From assembly GCF_900102015.1 (NCBI RefSeq), contig NZ_FNAT01000001.1:186001-250000 (forward strand): a DNA stretch of 64,000 nt. The letters run 5' to 3'. The DNA comes from Limimaricola pyoseonensis. Its GTDB lineage: Bacteria > Pseudomonadota > Alphaproteobacteria > Rhodobacterales > Rhodobacteraceae. The translations under genes and the position numbers were made by a program. Within the stretch, counting starts at the first letter, position 1. Every line of letters begins with the position of its first letter. The notes under the pieces were generated by a model that did not search any database, had not been told where the DNA came from, and saw only the letters and a program-made list of their open reading frames with translations. Shown here piece by piece: positions 46,829 to 56,596 of the stretch.

Positions 46829-47493
46829 CGCGCGCATTGCAATCCGGCCGGGTCGAACCGCTCAGCGGCGAGAAGCGCTCGGCGGTGGTGTTTCTGCATG
46901 GCTACGGCGCCAACGGCGCCGACCTGCTGGGCCTGGCCGAGCCGCTGGCCGAGCACATGCCCGACACGCTGTTCCTCGCGCCCGACGCGCCCGAGGCCTG
47001 CATCGGCGCGCCGATGGGGTTCCAGTGGTTCCCGATCCCGTGGATCGACGGCTCGAGCGAGGAGGAGGCCCGCGCCGGGCTGGGCCGCGCCGCCGACGAC
47101 CTCAACGCCTTTCTCGACGGGGTGATGGTCGACGAGGACCTGCTGCCCGAGCAGGTCATGGTGCTGGGCTTCAGCCAGGGCACGATGATGGCGCTGCACG
47201 TGCTGCCGCGCCGCGAGGAGCCGATCGCCGGGCTCGTCGCCTTTTCGGGCCGCCTGCTCGAGCCCGAGCTTCTGGCCGACGAGGCGCAAAACCGGCTGCC
47301 GATCCTGCTGGTCCATGGCGACATGGACGAGGTGGTGCCGCCGCAATCGCTGCCGGCCGCCGCGCAGGCGCTGCAGGAGGCCGGCTGGACCGACCTCTAC
47401 GCGCATGTGATGAAGGGCACCGCGCACGGCATCGCGCCCGACGGACTCGAGGTGGCGCTGGCCTTCATGCGCGAGCGGTTGGGGGTCGCCTGA
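46825..47493 (+). CDS. Alpha/beta hydrolase, carboxylesterase/phospholipase family
   Basis: This 222-residue serine hydrolase has catalytic residues Ser117 (GFSQG), Asp168 (HGDMDEVVP) and His201 (GTAHGI), plus an oxyanion segment HGYGANG at 25-31. It belongs to the short-chain carboxylesterase/acyl-protein thioesterase-like family; the natural substrate is unknown. The ATG overlaps the glycosylase stop (ATGA). It is the last gene of the cbiD-cobK operon. Confidence 0.9.
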   Translation: MTRALQSGRVEPLSGEKRSAVVFLHGYGANGADLLGLAEPLAEHMPDTLFLAPDAPEACIGAPMGFQWFPIPWIDGSSEEEARAGLGRAADDLNAFLDGVMVDEDLLPEQVMVLGFSQGTMMALHVLPRREEPIAGLVAFSGRLLEPELLADEAQNRLPILLVHGDMDEVVPPQSLPAAAQALQEAGWTDLYAHVMKGTAHGIAPDGLEVALAFMRERLGVA

Positions 47494-47569
47494 CCGACCG
47501 TTCGGCGACGTCATCTCCCTGACATCTCTCTGCGTCAAGCTGACCGTGGCGGGAACACGGCCTTGGGAC

Positions 47570-47597
47570 TTGCCAGCCTTCCACCGCCAGATATAGT
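47570..47597 (+). promoter_or_regulatory. Promoter for the HNH endonuclease gene
   Basis: TTGCCA (47570-47575) and TATAGT (47592-47597) are separated by 16 bases, a good sigma-70-type match. The leader of about 65 bases includes a small hairpin (GAGCGG with CCGCTC). Confidence 0.55.
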
Positions 47598-47669
47598 CGA
47601 GTTACGGCAGGAGCGGGGCTCCCGCTCTGGTCGTCCGGCAGGGGCTGCGAGAGCGAGGACGGCGTTTCC

Positions 47670-48254
47670 ATGGATGGTGAGTTCAGAACCGAGTTCGTGC
47701 GCGATCCCGCGGCGCTCAGGCAGCACCCGGCCTTGGTGCTGAACGCCGATTACAGGCCCTTGTCCTACTACCCGCTGTCGCTCTGGCCGTGGCAGGAAGC
47801 GGTGAAGGCGGTGTTCCTCGACAGGGTGGATATCGTGGCCGAATACGAGGCCAAGGTGCACAGCCCCTCGACGGTGATCCGAATACCCTCGGTGGTCGTG
47901 CTCAGAGATTACGTCAAACCCCAGAAGCGCGTGGCCTTCACGCGCTTCAATCTTTTTCTGAGGGACGGATTCTGCTGCCAGTACTGCGGCTCGCGGGGGG
48001 ATCTGACCTTCGACCACGTGGTGCCGCGGGCCCGTGGCGGCGTGACCAGCTGGGAAAACGTCGTCGCCGCCTGCGCGCGCTGCAACCTGCGCAAGGGCTC
48101 GAAGAGCCTACGCCAGTCGGGGCTCGCGCTGAAGCGGTCGCCGCGGCGGCCCGGCGCGGAGGAGCTGCGCGACATGGGGCGCAAATTCCCGCCCAACCAT
48201 CTGCACGACAGCTGGATCGATTTTCTCTACTGGGACGCGGAACTCGAGGCCTGA
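47670..48254 (+). CDS. HNH endonuclease family protein
   Basis: This 194-residue protein has a zinc-ribbon HNH nuclease core: Cys103-x2-Cys106, Asp115-His116 (TFDHVVPRARGG), Asn130 and Cys135-x2-Cys138 (CARCNLRKG). The N-terminal half (ALVLNADYRPLSYYPLSLW) and RIPSVVVLRDYV are typical of a widespread housekeeping-type HNH family often annotated only as HNH endonuclease. No phage or restriction gene is near, so it is unlikely to be part of a mobile element. Its target is unknown. Confidence 0.88.
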   Translation: MDGEFRTEFVRDPAALRQHPALVLNADYRPLSYYPLSLWPWQEAVKAVFLDRVDIVAEYEAKVHSPSTVIRIPSVVVLRDYVKPQKRVAFTRFNLFLRDGFCCQYCGSRGDLTFDHVVPRARGGVTSWENVVAACARCNLRKGSKSLRQSGLALKRSPRRPGAEELRDMGRKFPPNHLHDSWIDFLYWDAELEA

Positions 48255-48312
48255 TCCGCACGTGGGGACCGGGCAGGCGATGCGATCCGCTTGCGGCGCG
48301 GTCCGCTATGCC

Positions 48313-48341
48313 TAGACTGCGCGCCGAACCGTCGCTAGATA
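48313..48341 (+). promoter_or_regulatory. Promoter of the zwf-pgl-pgi operon
   Basis: TAGACT (48313-48318) and TAGATA (48336-48341) are 17 bases apart. The start site would fall at about 48348, exactly at the beginning of the adjacent palindrome. Confidence 0.45.
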
Positions 48342-48347
48342 GGCGGC

Positions 48348-48359
48348 GTTAGCGCTAAC
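48348..48359. promoter_or_regulatory. Palindromic LacI-type operator of zwf
   Basis: GTTAGCGCTAAC is a perfect 12-base palindrome with the central CG typical of LacI/GalR-family operators. It overlaps the predicted start site 40 bases before the zwf ATG, so binding should repress. Its core differs from the AAAGCGCTTT sites of the agl locus, pointing to another regulator not in this window. Confidence 0.65.
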
Positions 48360-48398
48360 TGTACGGCTGCCCGGCGGCCGGCCCAGACGGAGACAGCC

Positions 48399-49850
48399 AT
48401 GGTATCGCGCGTCATTCCGGTCGAATGCTTCGATCTCGTCATTTTCGGCGGCACCGGCGATCTCGCCCGCCGCAAGATCCTGCCCGGCCTGTTCCGCCGC
48501 TTCCTTGCCGGCCAGATGCCCGAGAACGCCCGGGTGATCGGCGCGGCACGCTCCGAGATGGAGGATGCGGACTATCGCCAGATGGTGCGCGAGGCGGTGG
48601 CCGAGTTCGGCGGCACCGAGAAGGAGAACGGCTCGCAGCTCGACGCCTTCCTCGAGCGACTGCACTACGTCGCCATCGACGCCACCGGCGACGGCGGCTG
48701 GGACAAGCTGGCCGGGCTGATGCGCGACGGCGTCATCCGCGCCTTCTACTTCTCCGTCGGGCCGTCGCTCTTCGGCGCGCTGGCCGAGCGGCTGCACCAG
48801 CACGGCATCGCCGACGCGGCCAGCCGGATCGTGGTCGAGAAGCCCTTCGGCCATGACCTCGCCTCGGCGCAGGAGCTGAACGCCACGCTGGCGGCGCATT
48901 TCGACGAGCACCAGATCTACCGGATCGACCATTACCTCGGGAAGGAGACGGTGCAGAACCTGATGGCGGTGCGCTTCGGCAACGTGCTGTTCGAGCCGCT
49001 GTGGAACTCGCATTACATCGACCACATCCAGATCACCGTGGCCGAGACGGTGGGCGTGGGCGGCCGGGGCAGCTACTACGACAAGTCCGGCGCGATGCGC
49101 GACATGGTGCAGAACCACCTGATGCAGCTTCTGTGCCTGATCGCGATGGAGCCGCCCTCGATCTACGACGCCGACACCGTGCGCGACGAGAAGCTCAAGG
49201 TGATCCGGGCGCTGCAGCCGGTCGAGCCGCACCAGATCGTGCGCGGCCAGTACGATGCCTCCTCCGAGGGGCCGAGCTACCGCGAGGATGCCGAGAACCC
49301 GCGCAGCTTCACCGAGAGCTTCGTGGCCATGAAATGCCACATCGCCAACTGGCGCTGGGCCAAGGTGCCGTTCTACCTGCGCACCGGCAAGCGGATGAAG
49401 GCGCGCTCCTCCGAGATCGCGGTGGTGTTCAAGGATCTCGGCCATACGATCTTCGAGGGCGACACCGCGCGCCACCGCAACATCCTGTCGATCCGGCTGC
49501 AGCCGAACGAGGGGATGGACCTGCAGGTGACGATCAAGGAGCCGGGGCCGGGCGGCATGCGGCTGGTGGACGTGCCGCTCGACATGACCTTCGCCGATGC
49601 GCTCGGCGCGGACCAGGAGGCGCCCGACGCCTATGAGCGGCTGATCATGGACGTGATCCGCGGCAACCAGACGCTGTTCATGCGCGGCGACGAGGTCGAG
49701 GCCGCCTGGGCCTGGACCGACCCGATCATCAAGGGCTGGGAGGCGCGCAACGACGTGCCCAAGCTCTACGAGGTCGGATCGGCGGGCCCGGACGACGCGT
49801 TGATGCTGATGCATCGCGACGGCCGGCGCTGGCGCGAGATCAAGGGCTGA
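48399..49850 (+). CDS. zwf: Glucose-6-phosphate 1-dehydrogenase
   Basis: This 483-residue enzyme oxidises glucose 6-phosphate to 6-phosphogluconolactone, producing NADPH. The N-terminal nucleotide fold has FGGTGDLARRKI, and the substrate-binding active-site motif is RIDHYLGKE at 175-183 with the catalytic His region following. It starts the zwf-pgl-pgi operon; pgl follows after 43 bases. GGAG lies upstream of the ATG. The LacI-type palindrome at the promoter indicates sugar-responsive repression. Confidence 0.97.
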   Translation: MVSRVIPVECFDLVIFGGTGDLARRKILPGLFRRFLAGQMPENARVIGAARSEMEDADYRQMVREAVAEFGGTEKENGSQLDAFLERLHYVAIDATGDGGWDKLAGLMRDGVIRAFYFSVGPSLFGALAERLHQHGIADAASRIVVEKPFGHDLASAQELNATLAAHFDEHQIYRIDHYLGKETVQNLMAVRFGNVLFEPLWNSHYIDHIQITVAETVGVGGRGSYYDKSGAMRDMVQNHLMQLLCLIAMEPPSIYDADTVRDEKLKVIRALQPVEPHQIVRGQYDASSEGPSYREDAENPRSFTESFVAMKCHIANWRWAKVPFYLRTGKRMKARSSEIAVVFKDLGHTIFEGDTARHRNILSIRLQPNEGMDLQVTIKEPGPGGMRLVDVPLDMTFADALGADQEAPDAYERLIMDVIRGNQTLFMRGDEVEAAWAWTDPIIKGWEARNDVPKLYEVGSAGPDDALMLMHRDGRRWREIKG

Positions 49851-49893
49851 ACCCGCCGAGGACGGGCGGGCCGTAGCAAGGGAAAGGAGCGGC

Positions 49894-50565
49894 ATGGAAT
49901 TCGTCGAATACGCCGATGCCGAGATGATGATGATCGATCTCGCCGACAAGCTGGCGAGCGAGCTGCGCGCGGCCATCGCCGCCGACGGCAGGGCGAGCCT
50001 CGCGGTGCCCGGCGGCACCACGCCGGGGCCGGTCTTCGACACGCTCTCGGCGATCTCTCTCGACTGGGACAAGGTCCACGTCATGCTCACCGACGAGCGC
50101 TGGGTGCCGGAGACCTCCGAGCGGTCGAACACCGGGCTGCTGAAGCGGCGGCTCTTCACCGGCCACGCGGCGGCGGCGCATTACCTGCCGCTCTATGCCG
50201 AGGCCGAGCGCCCCGAGGAGAAGCTCGACGATCTCGAGCAGAGCCTCGCGCCGCATCTGCCGCTTTCGGTGGTGCTCTTGGGCATGGGGGCGGACATGCA
50301 CACCGCCTCGATCTTCCCCGGTGCCGACAGGCTCGAGGACGCGCTTCGCGGCGACGGCGTGCTCTACCCGATGCGCGCGCCGGGCGCGCCCGAGCCGCGC
50401 ATCACGCTTTCGGCCAAGGTGCTGAACGACGCGATGCGGCGTCACATCGTGATCATCGGCGCCGAAAAGCGCGCCGCTCTGGAAAAGGCGCAGGGGCTCG
50501 ACCCCGAGGAGGCGCCGGTGGCGGCGATCCTCAAGGGCGCGACGGTGCATTGGGCGGAGGGCTGA
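49894..50565 (+). CDS. pgl: 6-Phosphogluconolactonase
   Basis: A 223-residue enzyme of the NagB/glucosamine-6-phosphate isomerase superfamily that hydrolyses 6-phosphogluconolactone. Conserved segments are [26 protein letters not shown] and the [14 protein letters not shown] catalytic loop. AAAGGAG gives a good ribosome binding site. It is the middle gene of zwf-pgl-pgi; pgi starts four bases after its stop. Confidence 0.95.
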   Translation: MEFVEYADAEMMMIDLADKLASELRAAIAADGRASLAVPGGTTPGPVFDTLSAISLDWDKVHVMLTDERWVPETSERSNTGLLKRRLFTGHAAAAHYLPLYAEAERPEEKLDDLEQSLAPHLPLSVVLLGMGADMHTASIFPGADRLEDALRGDGVLYPMRAPGAPEPRITLSAKVLNDAMRRHIVIIGAEKRAALEKAQGLDPEEAPVAAILKGATVHWAEG

Positions 50566-50569
50566 GACC

Positions 50570-52171
50570 ATGTGGGACGATCTGAAGGGCAAGGCCGCGG
50601 CGAATGCCGACCGCCGCATCGAGGCGCTGTTCGACGCGCCGGGCCGCGCGCGCGACTTCTCGGTCAGCGCGCTGGGCATGTTGTTCGACTATTCCAAGAC
50701 CAACATCGACGGCGCCACCCGCGACGCGCTGATCGCGCTGCTCGAGAAGACGGACGTGGCCGGCCGCCGCGACGCGATGTTCTCGGGCGCCAAGATCAAC
50801 GAGACCGAGGGGCGGGCGGTGCTGCACACCGCGTTGCGCAACCTCGATGGCGGGCCGGTCACGGTGGACGGGCAGGACGTCATGCCGGGCGTGCGCAACA
50901 CGCTGAAGCGCATGGACACCTTCGCCGATGCCGTTCGCTCGGGCGAGTTCACCGGGCAGGGCGGCCGGATCACCGACGTGATCAACATCGGCATTGGCGG
51001 CTCGGATCTCGGGCCCGCGATGGCCGCGAAAGCGCTCGCGCCCTACCATGACGGTCCGCGCTGCCACTTCGTGTCCAACGTCGACCCGGCCGACATCCAC
51101 GACGTGCTCGCCGCCTGCGACCCGGCGACGACGCTGGTGATCGTGGCCTCCAAGACCTTCACCACCATCGAGACCATGACCAACGCGCGCACCGCGAAGG
51201 CGTGGATGTCGGAGACGGTGAAGGACCCCGGCGCGCAGTTCGCCGCGCTGTCCTCGGCCGAGGAGAAGACCGCCGCCTTCGGCATCGCGCCCGAGCGGGT
51301 CTTCGGCTTCGAGGACTGGGTCGGCGGGCGCTACTCGATGTGGGGGCCGATCGGCCTGTCGCTGATGATCGCGATCGGCGGCGACGCGTTCCGCGCATTC
51401 CTGCGGGGCGGGCAGGCGATGGACACGCATTTCCGCTCGGCCGCCTGGCACGAGAACATGCCGGCGCTGCTGGCGCTCGTGGGCATCTGGCACAATCAGG
51501 TGCTGGGCCACGCCACCCGCGCCGTGCTGCCCTACGACAACCGCCTCGCGCGGCTGCCGGCCTATCTGCAGCAGCTCGAGATGGAATCGAACGGCAAGCG
51601 CGTCTCGATGGATGGCGAGGATCTCGCGCATGAGAGCGGTCCGGTGGTCTGGGGCGAGCCCGGCACAAACGGCCAGCACGCCTTCTACCAGCTGATCCAC
51701 CAGGGCACGCGGGTGATCCCCTGCGAGTTCCTCGTCGCCGCCGAGGGCCACGAGCCGGGGCTCGAGCACCAGCACCGGCTCCTGATCGCCAACTGCCTCG
51801 CGCAGTCCGAGGCGCTGATGAAGGGCCGCGATCTCGACGAGGCGCGCGGCAAGGTCGCGGGCAAGTTCGAGGGCGACGAGCTGGAGCGGCAGGCGAAGCA
51901 CAGGGTGTTCCCGGGCAACCGCCCTTCGACGACGCTGGCCTATCCGAAGCTCGACCCCGAGACGCTGGGCAAGATCATCGCGCTCTACGAGCACCGGGTC
52001 TTCGTCGAGGGCGCCGTGCTCGGCATCAACTCCTACGACCAGTGGGGCGTGGAGCTGGGCAAGGAGCTGGCGACCGCGCTGCAGCCGGTCGTGGACGGCG
52101 ACGAGGATGCCTCGGGCAAGGACGGCTCGACCGCGCAGCTGGTGGGCTACCTGCGCGCCAACGGCGCCTGA
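50570..52171 (+). CDS. pgi: Glucose-6-phosphate isomerase
   Basis: A 533-residue enzyme that interconverts glucose 6-phosphate and fructose 6-phosphate. Signatures present are [14 protein letters not shown], the SKTFTTIET phosphate loop, [13 protein letters not shown] and the C-terminal [11 protein letters not shown]. It ends the zwf operon; with no phosphofructokinase or edd/eda visible here, it probably cycles fructose 6-phosphate back to the oxidative branch. That is inference. Confidence 0.97.
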   Translation: MWDDLKGKAAANADRRIEALFDAPGRARDFSVSALGMLFDYSKTNIDGATRDALIALLEKTDVAGRRDAMFSGAKINETEGRAVLHTALRNLDGGPVTVDGQDVMPGVRNTLKRMDTFADAVRSGEFTGQGGRITDVINIGIGGSDLGPAMAAKALAPYHDGPRCHFVSNVDPADIHDVLAACDPATTLVIVASKTFTTIETMTNARTAKAWMSETVKDPGAQFAALSSAEEKTAAFGIAPERVFGFEDWVGGRYSMWGPIGLSLMIAIGGDAFRAFLRGGQAMDTHFRSAAWHENMPALLALVGIWHNQVLGHATRAVLPYDNRLARLPAYLQQLEMESNGKRVSMDGEDLAHESGPVVWGEPGTNGQHAFYQLIHQGTRVIPCEFLVAAEGHEPGLEHQHRLLIANCLAQSEALMKGRDLDEARGKVAGKFEGDELERQAKHRVFPGNRPSTTLAYPKLDPETLGKIIALYEHRVFVEGAVLGINSYDQWGVELGKELATALQPVVDGDEDASGKDGSTAQLVGYLRANGA

Positions 52172-52192
52172 CTTCGCGCCCGAGTGACATGA

Positions 52193-52225
52193 AGGGGGGG
52201 CGGCCGCTCGCGCGACCGCCCCCTT
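52193..52225 (+). terminator. Hairpin after pgi
   Basis: A G-rich arm (GGGGGCGG-type, from about 52193) pairs with CCGCCCCCTT ending at 52225, with one or two bulged Gs; TTACTTT follows on the plus strand. A plausible but imperfect terminator. Confidence 0.5.
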
Positions 52226-52252
52226 ACTTTACTCTGCAAATACTCGAATCCC
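52223..52252 (-). repeat. Dispersed intergenic motif, copy 2
   Basis: The minus strand reads GGGATTCGAGTATTTGCAGA and onward through a GTAAAGTAAG-like end. It lies between the convergent pgi and ridA genes and partly overlaps the pgi hairpin. It matches copy 1 at 26 of 30 positions. Confidence 0.6.
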
Positions 52253-52273
52253 GGCGCGTCGGCCGCCGCGCGC

Positions 52274-52621
52274 TCAGACGGCGGCGGTGACGATGATCTC
52301 GACGAGGTAGTCGGGCGAGGCGAGCTTCGATTCGCCGGTGTAGCGGGCCGGGGCGTGGCCCTCGGGCACCCACTCGTCCCAGACCGCGTTCATCGCGGCG
52401 AAGTCGGACATGTCGGCGAGCCAGATCTGCGCGGTCAGCAGCCGGGTCTTGTCGGTGCCCGCCAGCGCCAGCAGCCGGTCGATCTCGGCCAGCGTCTCGC
52501 GGGTCTGCGCGCCGGCGTCGCCGGCGGGTCCCTCGATCTGGCCGGCGAGATGGGCGACGCCGTTGTGGACGACGACCTGGCTCATGCGGCGGCCGGTCTC
52601 GTAGCGGGTGATGTCTGTCAT
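52274..52621 (-). CDS. RidA family protein
   Basis: This 115-residue protein of the RidA (YjgF/YER057c/UK114) family has trimer-forming members that hydrolyse reactive enamine/imine intermediates. Typical segments are VVHNGVAHLAGQI near the N-terminus, the QTRETLAEIDRLLALAG helix and the C-terminal KLASPDYLVEIIVTA strand. The arginine that defines true RidA (in the GPxP/R105 context) is not obvious, so it may be one of the Rid subfamilies without deaminase activity. It is a single gene next to tRNA-Gly. Confidence 0.88.
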   Translation of the reverse strand: MTDITRYETGRRMSQVVVHNGVAHLAGQIEGPAGDAGAQTRETLAEIDRLLALAGTDKTRLLTAQIWLADMSDFAAMNAVWDEWVPEGHAPARYTGESKLASPDYLVEIIVTAAV

Positions 52622-52657
52622 GGAAGGCTCCCTGTGGTCATGACCGGCGGGAGTGGC

Positions 52658-52731
52658 TGGAGCGGGTAACGGGAATCGAACCCGTAACTGAAGCTTGGGA
52701 AGCTTTCGTGATACCTTTTCACCATACCCGC
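52658..52731 (-). tRNA. tRNA-Gly (anticodon CCC)
   Basis: A 74-base minus-strand gene with GCGGGTA/TACCCGC acceptor arms, D arm GTGA/TCAC, anticodon loop TTCCCAA giving CCC, T arm ACGGG-TTCGATT-CCCGT, discriminator T and encoded CCA. The outermost anticodon-stem pair is an A-C mismatch. Confidence 0.95.
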
Positions 52732-52783
52732 GCGCTCTGCCCCGAGGTATCCGTGAGCCCTGTCGTCGTCAAGCGGGTTTCGC

Positions 52784-54823
52784 CTATTCCCGCGCGCGTC
52801 TCCGGCGCCGGCCGCCGCCCTCGCTCCCGGCGTTGAAGGCGGGGTCGGGCAGGGGCTGGGCGGCGCGCAGCCCGGCGAAGGGCGCGGTGGCGTGCGGGAT
52901 CGCGTTGGCGGCGACGAAATGCTCCTGGAAGCGCGGCTCGATCGCGGTCTCGACCTTGGTGATCTCGCGCACCAGCCCCTCGATCTCGCGCCGCGCGGCG
53001 AGCGAGCAGAGCGCGATCCGCGCCCCTGTCCCCGCGGCGTTGCCGGCGCTCGTGACCTTCTCGACCGGCACGTCGGGGATCATGCCCAGCACCAGCGCGT
53101 GCAGCGGCGAGATATGCGCGCCGAAGGCCCCGGCGAGCACGACGCGGTCGACATTCTCGACCCCGCGCTCGTCCATCAGGAGCCGCGCGCCGGCGTAGAG
53201 CGCCGACTTGGCGAGCTGGATCGCGCGGATGTCGCCCTGCGTGACGGTGATGCGCGGCCCGCCGGCCTCGGTGCCGTCATGGATCAGGTAGGCATGGGTG
53301 CGGCCCTCGGGCTGCAGCCGCGCGCTTCCGGTCTGCTCGGCCGAGCCAATCAGCCCTTTGGCGTCCAAGAGACCAGCGATGCGCATCTCCGCCACCGCCT
53401 CGATGATGCCCGAGCCGCAGATGCCGGTGACACCGCCCGGGCCGACCGCGTCCCAGAAGCCGGGGTCGTCGGACCACAACTCGCAGCCGATGACGCGGAA
53501 GCGCGGCTCCTTGGTGGCGGGGTCGATGCGGATCGCCTCGATCGCGCCGGGCGCGGCGCGCTGGCCCGAGGAGATCTGCGCGCCCTCGAAGGCGGGACCG
53601 GTGGGCGAGGAGCAGGCCAGCACGCGGGCCCGGTCGCCGAGCAGCAGCTCGGCATTGGTGCCGACATCGACGATCAGCACGAGGTCGTCGGACTGGTCGG
53701 GCCGCTCGGACAGCGCCACGGCGGCCGCGTCGGCGCCGACATGGCCGGCGATGCAGGGCAGGACATAGGCCTGCGCGCCGGGGTTTACCGTGCCGAGGTC
53801 GAGGTCGCGCGCGGGCAGGGCGACGGCGTCCGAGGTGGCGAGCGCGAAGGGCGCCTGGCCCAGCTCGACCGGGTCGATGCCCAGAAGCAGGTGGTGCATC
53901 ACCGGGTTGCAGACGAAGACCGTCTCGACGATGTCGGCGCTCTCGATCCCGGCCTCCGCCGCGAGTTCGCGCGCGAGGTCCGCGATCGCCGCGCGCACGG
54001 CCGTGGTCATCTCGGCCGCGCCACCCTCGTTCATCATGGAGTAGCTGACCCGGCTCATCAGGTCCTCGCCGAAGCGGATCTGCGGGTTCATGACGCCCGC
54101 CGAGGCCTCGACATGGCCGTCCTCGAGCGAGGTGAGATGCGCCGCGATCGTGGTCGAGCCGAGGTCGATGGCAAGGCCCCAGAGCGGCTCGTCGCGGTAG
54201 CCCGGCCAGATGTCGACGATGCTCTGCACGCCGCCGTCGCTTTCGTGGTGCAGCGCGACGGTCACCTCCCAGTTGCCCTTGCGCAGCGCCTGCTGCAGCT
54301 TGGCCAGCACCGGCGGCGCGGCGTCGATCTCGTCGATCCGCCATTGGCCGCGCAGCGCCTCGGCCAAGCGTTCGAGGTCGCCCTTGGGCTCGTGCATGTC
54401 GGGCTCGGGCACGGTGACGAAGTACTTGCGCGTCGCCGGGTCCATGACGATGGGGCGCGCATCGGCGTTCTTGCGCACCACCTGGCGGTGGACCTGGCTC
54501 TCGGGCGGCACGTCGAGCACCACGTCGGAGCAGATCTGCGCCTGGCAGCCGAGACGACGGCCCGGCTTCAGGCCGCGGATCCGGTCGTAGCGCTCCTCGA
54601 CCGCGTTCACCTCGCTCAGCGCGTCGGGCGCGACGGTGACGCCGTGCTTGTCGAAGCGGCCCTTGCCGGGGCTGATCTGGCACTTGGAGCAGATGCCGCG
54701 CCCGCCGCAGACGCTGTCGAGATCGACCCCGAGCCGCCGGGCGGCGGTCAGCACCGTGGTGCCGGCGGGCACGCGGCCGCGCTTGCCCGAGGGGGTGAAG
54801 ATCACGAGGGGGTCCTGGGTCAT
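52784..54823 (-). CDS. Ferredoxin-ASKHA (RACo/DUF4445-type) protein
   Basis: A 679-residue protein with an N-terminal plant-type [2Fe-2S] ferredoxin domain (cysteines 39, 45, 48 and 93; CGGRGICSKC). A linker and then a large C-terminal ASKHA ATPase domain (from about 200: GLAIDLGSTTIAAHLTSLE, VDVGTNAELLLG, LAGAFGAHI) follow. The architecture is that of reductive activators of corrinoid proteins (RACo/RamA-like), which use ATP to reduce an inactive Co(II) corrinoid. No corrinoid methyltransferase is adjacent, so its partner is unknown. It lies between tRNA-Gly and guaB. Confidence 0.88.
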   Translation of the reverse strand: MTQDPLVIFTPSGKRGRVPAGTTVLTAARRLGVDLDSVCGGRGICSKCQISPGKGRFDKHGVTVAPDALSEVNAVEERYDRIRGLKPGRRLGCQAQICSDVVLDVPPESQVHRQVVRKNADARPIVMDPATRKYFVTVPEPDMHEPKGDLERLAEALRGQWRIDEIDAAPPVLAKLQQALRKGNWEVTVALHHESDGGVQSIVDIWPGYRDEPLWGLAIDLGSTTIAAHLTSLEDGHVEASAGVMNPQIRFGEDLMSRVSYSMMNEGGAAEMTTAVRAAIADLARELAAEAGIESADIVETVFVCNPVMHHLLLGIDPVELGQAPFALATSDAVALPARDLDLGTVNPGAQAYVLPCIAGHVGADAAAVALSERPDQSDDLVLIVDVGTNAELLLGDRARVLACSSPTGPAFEGAQISSGQRAAPGAIEAIRIDPATKEPRFRVIGCELWSDDPGFWDAVGPGGVTGICGSGIIEAVAEMRIAGLLDAKGLIGSAEQTGSARLQPEGRTHAYLIHDGTEAGGPRITVTQGDIRAIQLAKSALYAGARLLMDERGVENVDRVVLAGAFGAHISPLHALVLGMIPDVPVEKVTSAGNAAGTGARIALCSLAARREIEGLVREITKVETAIEPRFQEHFVAANAIPHATAPFAGLRAAQPLPDPAFNAGSEGGGRRRRRARE

Positions 54824-54954
54824 GTCGGGCCTTTCCGGTGCGTCGCGGCCCGACCATAGGCGTTTGGCGGCCGGGGGAAAGGGGCCGGGGGCGGCATGCG
54901 GCGATGCGGACGCGACGCTTTGGTCGACGCGCCCCCGTGCCGGCGGTGCGAGAT

Positions 54955-54977
54955 GAGTATTTGCGGAGTGAAGTCAC
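54955..54977 (+). repeat. Dispersed intergenic motif, copy 3
   Basis: GAGTATTTGCGGAGTGAAG followed by TCAC, in the divergent gap between the RACo-like gene and guaB. The 9-base block GAGTATTTG is identical in all three copies; the flank before it is less conserved here than in copies 1 and 2. Confidence 0.55.
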
Positions 54978-55027
54978 AGGCCGTGCGCCGCTTTATACCT
55001 TTCGCCCCCGGGCGATCGGTGCGATAG

Positions 55028-56512
<1,485 letters not shown>

Positions 56513-56563
56513 GACATGGCCCGCCCCGCCGCTCCGGCCGGGCGGGCCGACCGAGGAAGCGCC

Positions 56564-56596
56564 ATGACCCTGCCAGACCGACGAGACGCGCCGTGA
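56564..56596 (+). CDS. Short ORF coupling guaB and the RsmB-type gene
   Basis: ATG at 56564 begins a 10-codon ORF (MTLPDRRDAP) preceded by GAGGAAG, the only good ribosome binding site in the gap. Its TGA overlaps the GTG start of the methyltransferase (GTGA). An in-frame ATG at 56516 would make it 26 codons. It probably serves to deliver ribosomes to a start that lacks its own site. Confidence 0.4.
   Translation: MTLPDRRDAP

Noticed and set aside
47670-48254. HNH protein as part of a restriction, phage or defence system
   Set aside because: No methyltransferase, helicase, phage or toxin-antitoxin gene is near; the gene has its own promoter and lies between metabolic operons.
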